A DNA stretch of 64,000 nucleotides from Anthopleura xanthogrammica (taxonomy: Eukaryota > Cnidaria > Anthozoa > Actiniaria > Actiniidae). Location: NCBI GenBank assembly GCA_964019055.1, contig OZ025215.1:12200111-12264110 (forward strand). The letters are read 5' to 3'. Position numbers and translations under genes: made by a program. Under the pieces are notes generated by a model. It saw only the letters and a program-made list of their open reading frames with translations, did no database searches and was not told where the DNA came from. Shown piece by piece: positions 36,441 through 46,422 of the stretch. Numbering within the stretch: the first letter of the stretch is position 1; each line of letters opens with the position of its first letter.

Positions 36441-39400
36441 TTGTCGAGCACTTTTTCTTCCAAAAACCGCAGTTTTTTTCTCATATGGATGGATTATAGT
36501 TAGTAGATGACCAAGAAAAGGAGACAGATAAGCATCACGATGTTATGTGGATGGTGAATTGTCAAGTTTTCTGTCTGATTCGGAAAAAAACAAGTCGTCA
36601 AAGTGCAGATACTTCGATAAAAAATACAATTATTGCTTTCTTGTTCCAATTCTATTTCGGGATTCTGAACTTCAAATGCTGATTGATTGTCAAGATAATC
36701 AAGTAAATATAGTCATGGATGCTGTAAGTTTTAAAATTCGTAATAAAAGCTAGAGATGAGCATGCTAAACCCCGAATATTATGTAAAATACTTTCAACAG
36801 AGTCGCTGTACTGTATAAATTCTAGTATTTGCTCCAATTTCGATATCGTGTACATGTGATAGAATCCTTGATAATTCTTCCTTTCGGTTGTTTCTCGGGG
36901 AAAAAATGGGGACACTGGTTATTCAACCAGCTTTAAATGAGTTTCAAGGCATATTTGAAAGCAGACATGAAAAGTTTCAAAAAAAATATGCAGTAGGAAA
37001 GAGAGGCTTTTCATGATTAGCAACATGATGCTACAGCAGCTATTTTGCTTTGATGTCATTTTGATATTATAATATCAATGAAAAACTCATATTATGTCTA
37101 TTGTAAATGGGAGAATCTCTCTCGTAAAGTGGGAACTGCTGTAGTTGTGAACTGGAAGCATTGAAGTGAACTAGTGTATAATAACTGTGTGGATAAAAAG
37201 TTAATATAATAACTGTGGGTTATCATTCGAAAACAAAGGTTTTTATACTTAAGTCAATGCCAACTCTGCATACAGTGTTTTTTCTCTATTCAGTACTTGT
37301 CAAGGTCAAAAATTGTGTCCAAAGCCAGCTGTTATAATCAGATACTCCCCTAGATAAGTACTAGCAAAAACATTAAAAATAGAAAAGTCTTAGTTTTCCT
37401 CATTTCTGTGAATAGCTCATGAATAATATATCCTTCATTATTTTGACTCACACAGACACACACAGTAGAAAGCCCATGTTATGGAAGTTTAGACCCAAAG
37501 TAGATAGACTTTTCATCTACCAATCATACAAGAAATGTATAAATATATTAAAGGAATATACTGTAAGTCCCTTGTGATGCATGAAGCCTTAGAAGGGGTT
37601 CAGTTCATGTAAGTTTTACTTGAAACAACCCATTTATGATAGTATATATCCTTTACATTGCTTTATGAGTATACCTCATTTGATACAGACACTAGTTTAG
37701 TAGATAAGATGATAAGATAGTTGTAAACTTATCCTGGTCACACTTTTGTTGAAAGCATAAATATTGTAACACTGCGTATGCCTTTCAGGAAATAGAATAA
37801 TCAGTCATTAATTCCTTTTTTTAAATCTTTTCAGTTTCTAATACTGAAAATGCTGCTTTTTTTTTGGAACTAAAAAAATGTTGAAAGCTCTTTTGGAATA
37901 GTTTATTGATAAACTACAGAAGTCAGGCAACTGTGTTTCATTCATTATATTTCTATCAGAACAATGATATTATATGGAATAAATAGAGAAAAAGAGAGTG
38001 ACATACACTGATATACTCTTTTCACAACAGGCTGAAGGGGTTGGGCCGGGATTCATAGTTTATGTAGATGGGGGGCTATGACAATTTTAATGTTTTTCCC
38101 TTATATTTTATGGAAGCCCCCCTGATGTCATAAGTGAATTTTTCTGCCCCCCCCCCCCCCCATGAGATATTCTGAAACCATGGTGAAATACCATGACCCC
38201 CTCTTCCCACTATCCTGTTTAACTAAACCTCAGTCTAAAATGGCTGATTCAAGCATTTTTTGAGTCTCAACATTTTGCATTAGACTATGACATTTGTATC
38301 ATGATAAATGATAAATTTTATTTTCAAAAAAATCTACTAAGTACTATTTATTGCACCATTGGTATCAATCTACATGCATAATACCATTACCATTTTATAC
38401 GTCTAGCACGACCAAATGCTTCTGCCCACATACCATGCACCCTTCCTCCCCCTTCATCACTCTCCCGCTACCGTATTTTATCTTCACATTTATTGCATTC
38501 ACAACATCAAAATGATTTTATTAATTTTTTTTCATAATATTACCCCTCTCCACAGACACACATGCACCCTGATTATACTTTTATCCTATTTTTTCTCTAT
38601 TCCCTTTTTATCCCCACCTTTGCCTGAGTCTGAATACTTTTGCCAAACATAGTTTTCTCAGTTTTCTCCTTTTTAACTGAATTTTTTTGATGCTCCCCCC
38701 CCCCCCCCCTCTTATACCTTGTTCTAATTTTTGGGAAAGTTTCCATGGGCCTTCCCTCCCCCACCACCACCACCAAAAAAGAAACTACTCTAGAAAAATC
38801 ATGACCCCCCCCCCCCCCCCCAATCTGGATAAATTATGAACCCTCCCTAAGAAAAGGAAACTAGACCTACTGTATGACTGAAATGCTCCTATAAATGAGT
38901 ATGAGGATGAAATATTTTAGTGAAAATGCAAAAAGGAATTAGCTATGTATGTAAATTATTGATTTAGTTTGTGATTGTTCTAAATTCATGGCATCATATT
39001 AACCCTTGCTTCTAACACATGATGCAGAACAGGTTAAAGCTATAGTAATCTTTTTATAACAGTTGATTGTATTCGGATTTTAAATTAAGGAACTGCTATC
39101 ATATTGTTTAATATTGAATCGCTTTGGAGGATTTTGGACAGGTGTGTTAGCAAGAAAATAGCAGGATTGATGATCGTTAGTTCTTGAATTTTATCGGATA
39201 ATCTCAGCCATGAAAAATTTACTTAATGAAACAGAAATTACTCAAGAGCTCAAACTCAGAATAAAGAGCTCATTTGATATTTTGTGTAATGGCAAATAAT
39301 AAGCAATATATTAAAATCTCAAGCTTATATATGTTGTCCTGACCTTATAAATTCAAAAACACGAAGGGGACTTCAGTCAGTATTTTCGATGATTTGTGAT

Positions 39401-39584
39401 TTTGTTGTCGAACTACAGAATAATTTATCCCATCGTTTAATTTTTCGATGACCTTCTAAAGAACCTGGATAGTCAAAATAGATATTGGTAATTATTCTCC
39501 TTCAGTAAGACATGAAATTACGGTCAAAATAAAACGCTGGTGGCCTTACAAAGTCAGAGGTTTTGCAGCCGGGGAAAATCTTTC

Positions 39585-39660
39585 GTGTCCGCCATCTTGT
39601 TTTGTACAATTTCGCGCATGCGCAGCGGTTTTTAAGCCGTGTCCGGTGACACTAGATCGA
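39585..39660 (-). promoter_or_regulatory. Promoter-like block with NRF1- and YY1-type motifs, right inverted arm
   Basis: On the minus strand: the same 21-bp sequence (39623-39643), then GCGCATGCGC (perfect NRF1-type palindrome), TTGTACAAAA and CAAGATGGCGGAC (YY1 5'-UTR type). The ATG opens only 13 codons. It may be a real core promoter or the end of a transposon. Confidence 0.4.
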
Positions 39661-40009
39661 TATTGTTCATAGTCTATCATCAAGTTGTGCAAAAGCCAAT
39701 TAAAGCGAACTGGTTTTGTATAAAGCAGAAATGATGGCACTGATATAAATACATGTAAATAGCTTGAACACCGTGTAATAAACTAAATTTCGGAAGTTAC
39801 TTCGTCGTCGGAGCCTGTAAAAGTCCTTCTTTACACATATCTTCTTGTCATTTGGTTTTGTGCTGATATTTTTACGGACAAACAAGACGGATTGTTCTTA
39901 GATTTATTTTTATGTGGGTGAACTTAGGGTGACCTTAGCACCAATGAAGATGAATGCGTTTGGAAAAACTTCAGTGCTCTTTACACTTCATATCCGCCAA
40001 ACAACTTGA

Positions 40010-40395
40010 CAAACAAGCCAAGCTTTCGATAACCGGAAGTAAAATGTACAGAGACCGGAAATAGTATTTTTCATAGTGTTTCCAGTTTGTCATGGACCTC
40101 TGGACTATTATTCTAGCTTTCCGATTCAACTCAGCATTCTTATTTGAAGAATAACTTTCATTTTTATCGTGAAAACAACTAAACTAGTTTGTCATTGGAG
40201 ATTTTTTTTATTTCTTGTCTAGATTTGATCACATAGAATGATGGAGAACCAGATTTGGGGGGCGGGGATGGGATTTAGTGAATATAGACCTTTACTGATA
40301 TTTCTCTATACAGTCCCTACTTTCTTTGAATATTCCCTCCCCTTTGCTGGTTTTATGAAATTACTAAATGTTGAGAATTTTTTTATGAACACTTT
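40010..40395. repeat. Duplicated RDH downstream flank
   Basis: Aligns closely with 28385-28765 of copy A (GATAACCGGAAGTAAAATG, TTTCCAGTTTGTCATGGACC, TTTACTGATATT). From about 40396 the copies part, and here a MITE fragment (CAGATTACAGGATTTGCTAA at about 40408, related to 46730) follows. Confidence 0.85.
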
Positions 40396-40634
40396 TTAGC
40401 CAAACAGATTACAGGATTTGCTAATGATTTGAAAATGGATATGATTAAAGACACATTGACATTTATTAATAACATCAGCTGAAAATCAGTTACGGTACAC
40501 TGAATATGGCTAGAGGGGAAAGCTAGTGTTTCATTGGGCTAGAATCTCATTGGCTCAAATTCTAGTTGTAAAGAAAGTCTTGGAGGCTATGAATGGACAT
40601 ATGAGTTGTGCAGGTGGTGCTTGAAGACTAGTTC

Positions 40635-41594
40635 TCAAAGCCCAACTAGTTCATTACTGACATCCCATAACTTTGCTGCATCCTCCTCATTTTTGGAAGC
40701 CTCTGAACTTGGAGTTTCAGCACAATCAGCATAGTATCTTCCAGTTACTCCTTCAAGATCTTCAGAAACAGCACAATACAATGAAGTCTGTGCTCCTTGG
40801 AATGGGGTCTTGCAGGTCAACCATTTTATAGGCCTAAAGGGAGCCCCTAGGATTGCTGACGAGAAGAAAGTGTATCTGTCCAGTTCTGTTTCCACTGCCC
40901 CAGGATGTACAGCGTACGTGGTCACTCCTGTCCCCTCAAGACGTCTTGCAAGCTGCTTTGTAAAGAGGACGTTGGCGAGTTTACTTTGATAATAGGCGTC
41001 AAACTTGCTGTAGGTTTTTTCATTGTTCACGTTTTCAAACTTGAACCTTGAAGTCAGTCTATGGCCAATCGATGACAAATTAACAATACGGCTTGGAGCT
41101 GATTTCTTCAGAAGATCCAGCAGCAAATTAGTAAGCAAGAAGTGACCCAGATGATTGACTCCGATTTGCATCTCAAAGCCATCTTCAGTCTTCATATAGG
41201 GACACATCATCACACCAGCATTGTTAATCAAGATGTCTAATCTCGGCTCACTTTTCTTGATCTTCTCGGCAAACTCTCGCACAGATTTCAAAGATGCAAG
41301 GTCTAGTTTCTCTAAGTAGACCTGCTGGCTGTTGCTCTGTTCTTTGATTTCTTTCAATGCTTGTTTTCCCCTGTCTGGGCTTCTGCAAGCGATGATAACA
41401 CGAGCTCCTCGTTTGGCCAAATCGATGGCAGTTTCCTTTCCGATGCCAGTGTTTGCTCCAGTGATAACAACTGTTTTACCATCAAGCCTCCTTGTGCTCT
41501 TGAATTCACCTCCCTTGAAATATTGCCTTGCAAAATAAAGGCCTAAAACACCGCCAACACCGACAGCAGCTGCTGTTACAGGGAGAGACGCCAT
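40635..41594 (-). CDS. RDH13-like: Short-chain dehydrogenase, retinol dehydrogenase 11/13-like (RDH1)
   Basis: Single-exon gene, 319 residues, the usual length for RDH11-14-type SDRs. An N-terminal hydrophobic stretch (residues 6-22) fits a membrane anchor. The Rossmann motif TGANTGIG is at 45-52, the acidic/basic cofactor turn CRSPDRGKQ at 70-78, NNAGVM at 124-129, catalytic Ser in NLSSIGH at 172-178, YYQSK (catalytic YxxxK) at 201-205, and the PG motif at 231-232. Such enzymes reduce or oxidise retinoids or other lipid aldehydes with NADP(H); the true substrate is unknown. It lies 290 bp downstream of a near-identical paralogue on the same strand. Its middle is also the source of the pseudogene at 28770-29184. 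The absence of introns may mean an old retrocopy. Confidence 0.92.
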   Translation of the reverse strand: MASLPVTAAAVGVGGVLGLYFARQYFKGGEFKSTRRLDGKTVVITGANTGIGKETAIDLAKRGARVIIACRSPDRGKQALKEIKEQSNSQQVYLEKLDLASLKSVREFAEKIKKSEPRLDILINNAGVMMCPYMKTEDGFEMQIGVNHLGHFLLTNLLLDLLKKSAPSRIVNLSSIGHRLTSRFKFENVNNEKTYSKFDAYYQSKLANVLFTKQLARRLEGTGVTTYAVHPGAVETELDRYTFFSSAILGAPFRPIKWLTCKTPFQGAQTSLYCAVSEDLEGVTGRYYADCAETPSSEASKNEEDAAKLWDVSNELVGL

Positions 41595-41884
41595 GTTTCA
41601 TGTAAACAGAGGAGCACTGGGTACGAGAATGACTGGGAAAATAGGATTTCATGGACAGTGACTGTGCCATTACTATTAAAAAAACTAAACTGCTCTAAAA
41701 CGGTTAACAATAACACAGGACCAATCAAGTTATGTTCAAATTTATTACAACAAAAAATATGTATTATTTTGTTCCTTTCATTTACAGTAAAAGGGATTCC
41801 TTGGGCTGCCTGTGTTCTTGGTAGCCAAATAATGGATTATTATGAGAAACATGCCTTAGGTGGCCATGATGCTGGAACTAGTTG

Positions 41885-42841
41885 TCAAAGCCCAACTAGT
41901 TCGGCACTGACATCCCATAACTTCTTTGCATCCCCTTCGTTCTTAGAAGCCTCTGAACTGGGAGCCTCAGCACAATCAGCATAATATTTTCCAGTTACTC
42001 CTTCAAGATTTTCAGAAACAGCACAATACAATGAGGTCTGTGCTCCCTGGAAGGGAGTCTTGAAAGCCAACCATGTGACAGGTCTCATAAAAAACTTGAA
42101 AGGCTGGGTTGACACAATTAGGTGCCTTGTTAATTCTGTCAGTACTACCCCAGGATGTACAGCATACGTGGTCACTCCTGTCCCCTCAAGACGTCTTGCA
42201 AGCTGCTTTGTAAAGAGGACGTTGGCGAGTTTACTTTGACGATAGGCTTCAAACTTATTGTAGGTTTTTTCATTGTTCACGTTTTCAAACTTGAACTTTG
42301 AGGTCTTCTTATGGCCAAGAGATGACAAATTAACAATACGGCTTGGAGCTGATTTCGTCAGAAGATCCAGCAGCAAATTAGTAAGCAAGAAGTGACCCAG
42401 ATGATTGACTCCGATTTGCATCTCAAAGCCATCTTCAGTCTTCATATAGGGACACATCATCACACCAGCATTGTTAATCAAGATGTCTAATCTCGGCTCA
42501 CTTTTCTTGATCTTCTCGGCAAACTCTCGCACAGATTTCAAAGATGCAAGGTCTAGTTTCTCTAAGTAGACCTGCTGGCTGTTGCTCTGTTCTTTGATTT
42601 CTTTCAATGCTTGTTTTCCCCTGTCTGGGCTTCTGCAAGCGATGATAACACGAGCTCCTCGTTTGGCCAAATCGATGGCAGTTTCCTTTCCGATGCCAGT
42701 GTTTGCTCCAGTGATAACAACTGTTTTACCATCAAGCCTCCTTGTGCTCTTGAATTCACCTCCCTTGAAATATTGCCTTGCGAAATAAAGGCCTAAAACA
42801 CCGCCAACACCGACAACAGCTGCTACAGGGAGAGACGCCAT
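41885..42841 (-). CDS. RDH13-like: Short-chain dehydrogenase, retinol dehydrogenase 11/13-like (RDH2)
   Basis: Single exon, 318 residues, with the same SDR motifs: TGANTGIG, NNAGVM, NLSSLGH, YRQSK and the PG motif. About the first 470 bp are practically identical to RDH1, including silent sites, but residues about 233-262 are very different (VVLTELTRHLIVSTQPFKF versus [19 protein letters not shown]). That is the variable substrate-loop region after the active site. The rest of the 3' third is about 85-90% alike. A TATA-like box and a perfect CRE lie just upstream. The YRQSK catalytic motif keeps Tyr and Lys at the right spacing, so the enzyme should be active. Confidence 0.92.
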   Translation of the reverse strand: MASLPVAAVVGVGGVLGLYFARQYFKGGEFKSTRRLDGKTVVITGANTGIGKETAIDLAKRGARVIIACRSPDRGKQALKEIKEQSNSQQVYLEKLDLASLKSVREFAEKIKKSEPRLDILINNAGVMMCPYMKTEDGFEMQIGVNHLGHFLLTNLLLDLLTKSAPSRIVNLSSLGHKKTSKFKFENVNNEKTYNKFEAYRQSKLANVLFTKQLARRLEGTGVTTYAVHPGVVLTELTRHLIVSTQPFKFFMRPVTWLAFKTPFQGAQTSLYCAVSENLEGVTGKYYADCAEAPSSEASKNEGDAKKLWDVSAELVGL

Positions 42842-42879
42842 GTTCTATCACTTCAATCGCGTGACACAGGTGACTTCTT

Positions 42880-42911
42880 TTCATATATAGGGCTGCGGGG
42901 CAGTGACGTCA
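42880..42911 (-). promoter_or_regulatory. RDH2 promoter: TATA-like box and CRE
   Basis: On the minus strand CTATATATGA (42881-42890) lies about 40 bp before the ATG, and TGACGTCA (42904-42911) about 15 bp further upstream. A basal TATA promoter with a CREB/ATF site is inferred; the transcription start is not known. Confidence 0.5.
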
Positions 42912-43449
42912 AACTCAGTCCTTGAGTCCGATTTCTTTTTTGAAAAGCAATGCTTTGTAATAAAAGATAAATAAATAAAATGTGTTTATCCGTTTTCTTT
43001 TCAGTATAATATTACGCTTGTCTGAGTCATGCATCTATTAAGCGGGCTATTTTTAGAATACAATAAATACATCTATGTTTATTGCTTCTCAGATAACCGT
43101 CTTGCATTATATAGAAATATTGCAAAACATTACGAGCCGGCGACAGGCTTTTTTATTTGCAATTTTTTCTTTAATTAATTTTCATTAGTTTTGTTATTAG
43201 TAATTTTTTAGTTTATCGTTAATTTTAATATTAAATTTTGATATATTAATTAATCACTAGTTTTAAAATCACAAAAGTTATGCTTGGGCTTCCAAATATC
43301 AATTTTCAGCGGATTTTCATTTGCGCAAAATATAGCTAGACCATGAATAAAATAAACAAAACAGGTCACACGATCAAAATGCAAGGAAGAAATCAATGTC
43401 GTCGCTCCACTGTAGCAGCTGCTGTTCAGTGTAATATTTACCTTATATA
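42912..43449. other. AT-rich spacer upstream of RDH2
   Basis: Very AT-rich sequence with no exon or clear repeat. It separates the RDH2 promoter from the 45-bp tandem array. Confidence 0.5.
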
Positions 43450-44562
43450 GTGCGTAATACTTGTACCTGTACCATCCCCAGTAGTGACGTAATACTTACC
43501 ATATATGGTACCTATACCATCCCCAGTAGTGACGTAATACTTACCATATATGGTACCTATACCATCCCCAGTAGTGACGTAATACTTACCATATATGGTA
43601 CCTATACCATCCCCAGTAGTGACGTAATATTTACCATATATGGTACCTATACCATCCCCAATACTGACGTAATACTTACCATATATGGTACTTATACCAT
43701 CCCCAGTAGTGACGTAATATTTACCATATATGGTACCTATACCATCCCCAGTAGTGACGTAATACTTACCATATATGGTACCTGTACCATCCCCAGTAGT
43801 GACGTAATATTTACCATATATGGTACCTATATCATCCCCAGTAGTGACGTAATACTTACCATATATGGTACCTGTACCATCCCCAGTAGTGACGTAATAT
43901 TTACCATATATGGTACCTGTACGATCCCCAGTAGTGACGTAATATTTACCATATATGGTACCTGTACGATCCCCAGTAGTGACGTAATATTTACCATATA
44001 TGGTACCTATACCATCCCCAGTAGTGACGTAATATTTACCATATATGGTACCTGTACGATCCCCAGTAGTGACGTAATATTTACCATATATGGTACCTAT
44101 ACCATCCCCAGTAGTGACGTAATATTTACCATATATGGTACCTGTACGATCCCCAGTAGTGACGTAATATTTACCATATATGGTACCTATACCATCCCCA
44201 GTAGTGACGTAATACTTACCATATATGGTACCTATACCATCCCCAGTAGTGACGTAATATTTACCATATATGGTACCTATACCATCCCCAATAGTGACGT
44301 AATACTTACCATATATGGTACCTATACCATCCCCAGTAGTGACGTAATATTTACCATATATGGTACCTATACCATCCCCAGTAGTGACGTAATATTTACC
44401 ATATATGGTACCTATACCATCCCCAGTAGTGACGTAATATTTACCATATATGGTACCTATACCATCCCCAGTAGTGACGTAATATTTACCATATATGGTA
44501 CCTATACCATCCCCAGTAGTGACGTAATATTTACCATATATGGTACTTGTAATATATCTTGA
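43450..44562. repeat. 45-bp tandem array, about 24 units, each with CArG box and CRE-like site
   Basis: Each unit reads CAGTAGTGACGTAATA(C/T)T, then TACCATATATGGTACCTATA and CCATCCC. It contains CCATATATGG, a perfect CC(A/T)6GG CArG box, TGACGTAA (CRE/ATF-like) and a GGTACC palindrome. Units differ mainly at a few C/T positions. The 370-codon open frame (15-residue repeat around IPSSDVI) exists only because 45 is divisible by three, so it is not called a gene. Confidence 0.95.
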
Positions 44563-44914
44563 TTAAATTTAGATCGCTGTATCGCATTGTAATTTATCCC
44601 GTCATTTACCAGTCACCACCCAAGCCAGGAAACAGAAGGATATCAACAAATTGGAGGCAAAGAAGGAGAAAATCACAAAGGTATACAGAAACATAGTACT
44701 CTTTGGGAATTTGTTTTGTTGTTTCTGTTTTTCTATCCATTCATGCCTGGGACGCTGGGTGTAACCGGTATTGCGATGGCAAAACAAACAGAGTAGAGAG
44801 CTTTTTAGTATTTTTACACCAAGTCATAGCGCCCTGTCTTTTACTTTGCTCTCTTTGGATTTGCACATAAACCAGTCATTTATAAAATACTTTTTTAAAA
44901 ATCTTGTTTCAGAA
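44563..44914. other. Upstream region of the G-gamma gene
   Basis: Includes a possible small exon at about 44612-44680 flanked by CCAG and GTATAC (one frame gives a Lys-rich peptide), which may be 5' UTR. A polypyrimidine tract and acceptor TTGTTTCAG (44904-44912) end two bases before the G-gamma ATG. Confidence 0.35.
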
Positions 44915-45118
44915 ATGTCGTCCCAAGAATCAATCATCGCTCTCCACAAAGAAATCCTTCGTTTGAAACAAGAAAAGACTTTACAGAGAAAGAAGATATC
45001 AGAGACCTCTGCCGACTTGGTGTACTACTGCAAACGCCACGCAAAAGAGGACTACTTTTTGAACGAAAACCATTCGAATAATCCATACAAAGAGAGTAAA
45101 CAGTGTTCTGTTATGTGA
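44915..45118 (+). CDS. GNG-like: G-protein gamma subunit
   Basis: A 67-residue protein, the normal size for G-gamma. It has an N-terminal coiled-coil helix (ALHKEILRLKQEKTLQRKK) that would pair with G-beta, then the conserved block SADLVYYCKRHAKEDYFL, the NPYKE segment before the tail, and a C-terminal CaaX box CSVM. Met at the last position suggests farnesyl rather than geranylgeranyl, by the general prenyl-transferase rule. The protein would tether G-beta-gamma to the plasma membrane under GPCRs. The coding region has no intron; an acceptor just before the ATG implies a spliced 5' UTR. A poly(A) signal lies at 45481. Confidence 0.88.
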   Translation: MSSQESIIALHKEILRLKQEKTLQRKKISETSADLVYYCKRHAKEDYFLNENHSNNPYKESKQCSVM

Positions 45119-45480
45119 CTTGGTACTTATGTTACCAAAAAGCTCATCTGCGAGTCATTTTAACCGAAGTTTAGTTTCAGAAACGGATCCAGAAATGTTC
45201 TTTGAAAGTACTATCACCAACATGTCAGTAATTTATACGTTTTTTTCTTTGACATCAGTTTTATTCTCAGTAAGCCGTCAACGCGCAGATGGGTGTGAAA
45301 AACTAGGAGTAGATTTTAATTTGTAAAAAAACTTGTTTTCGTATTAGTAAGGTATTAAAAGGTTCCAATTTCTATGGTAACTTGGTGACTAGCCCTGACC
45401 GTATTCTAGTTGTGCAATTTTCTTGGATAGTTTGCTCTACTTACGTAAGTAATTGCAAAGTTCTTAACACTGTTAAATCA

Positions 45481-45486
45481 AATAAA
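45481..45486 (+). terminator. Likely poly(A) signal of the G-gamma gene
   Basis: AATAAA 363 bases after the stop codon, just before a tandem repeat begins. Consensus match only. Confidence 0.4.
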
Positions 45487-45541
45487 CGACTGATCCAAGA
45501 CACAAATACATGGTTGCATCGTTTGAAGAAAAAAAACATTT

Positions 45542-45805
45542 AAGTGCTCAGAATATTAAGCCAGTGGTTTGGACCCAAGGCACAGAAGTGGATAGCGCTG
45601 CTTGATAAAACCCATTCAAGTACTCAGCGGGATAATCAGCCATTGCTTTGGATCTAAGGTACAGAAACGTGATTGCGCTGCTTGATAAAAACCCATTCAA
45701 GTGCTCAGAATTTTCAGCCAGTGGTTTGGACCCAAGGCACAGAAGTGGATTGCGCTGCTTGATAAAACCCATCCAAGTGCACAGAATTTTCAGCCATTTC
45801 GGTAG
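45542..45805. repeat. 76-81-bp tandem repeat, about 3.3 units
   Basis: AAGTGCTCAGAAT ... GCCAGTGGTTTGGACCCAAG ... GCGCTGCTTGATAAAACCCA recurs starting at 45542, 45618, 45699 and 45775. Confidence 0.88.
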
Positions 45806-46276
45806 CAAAAAAGCAGTCCAGAAAATCTTATTCAAGTTTTTTTTATTATACATCCTAGTTTGATAATCCCGACATCAACTGTCAGTTTTCAGAGCTAGTA
45901 AATCTGTAACAGGTGTTTACATGGGAGTGACATGCGCTTCATAGTGTATGGTATAACCTTAGAATAACCCTAAGACATGCCAAGGTTCATAGGTTAGTCA
46001 TGTCTAGCTTCGTTACAACTAGAGTAACACAAAATGAGGAATTTGTACCCAACCTATGATCAGTTTGTCTTTTGGCTGATAGAGTAGCAGAGTATCAAAA
46101 CAGAGTTTCGATCGATAATGCATCCATTTGAAGACGCTCTCATATCATATTAGGGTGAACGCGAAGCTTTCCATGCGTTTTTGGCGAGACGAAAACGGAC
46201 CGTTTCGAAAACGGCATTAGTGTGGATATGGCCTTAGGACAACTCTCCCTTCCTTACATACTGACGCCACATTAAT

Positions 46277-46421
46277 AATGGTAATTGAACTAAGTGGAGT
46301 GCAATTTGGTCTGATATCAAACGCGCGATAACAAAATCACACGACCGCGTAGCGGGAGTGTGATTTGTAATCGCAAGTTTGATATCAGACCAAAATTGCA
46401 CGACATGAAGTTCAATTATCA
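46277..46421. repeat. Foldback element with about 43-bp arms
   Basis: GGTAATTGAACT ... GTGCAATTTGGTCTGATAT at the left pairs with ATATCAGACCAAAATTGCAC ... AGTTCAATTATC at the right, around a GC-rich centre (CGACCGCGTAGCGGGAGT). Confidence 0.85.
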
Positions 46422-46422
46422 C

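Larger units (their letters stand above)
36120..40009. other. 3.9-kb segment present in copy B, absent from copy A
   Basis: Copy A passes from the FAM151 first exon flank (about 28362) to AACAAGCCAAGC with only some 25 bp of filler. Here 3.9 kb lies between the same flanks. The left part (36125-36215) is an inverted MITE-like block (CGCAGACG ... CGTCTGC). The interior is AT-rich, with C-runs near 38145, 38695 and 38805. Its left and right parts carry an inverted pair of promoter-like sequences. No recognisable protein was found. A small open frame at 36547-36753 ends in a donor-like GTAAGT. Confidence 0.6.

Noticed and set aside
36547..36753. 68-codon ORF in the copy-B-specific segment
   Set aside because: It ends at a donor-like GTAAGT but has no recognised domain, and the link to the ATG at 36419 needs an unproven splice. 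Kept only as a note in the 36120-40009 entry.
43450..44562. 370-codon ORF with 15-residue repeats
   Set aside because: The 45-bp period is divisible by three, so any stop-free frame stays open. No signal peptide, start context or non-repeat domain supports a protein.
44612..44680. Possible Lys-rich coding exon before G-gamma
   Set aside because: Splice-like borders exist but no homologue or in-frame link to the G-gamma ATG, which already has its own start. At best 5' UTR.
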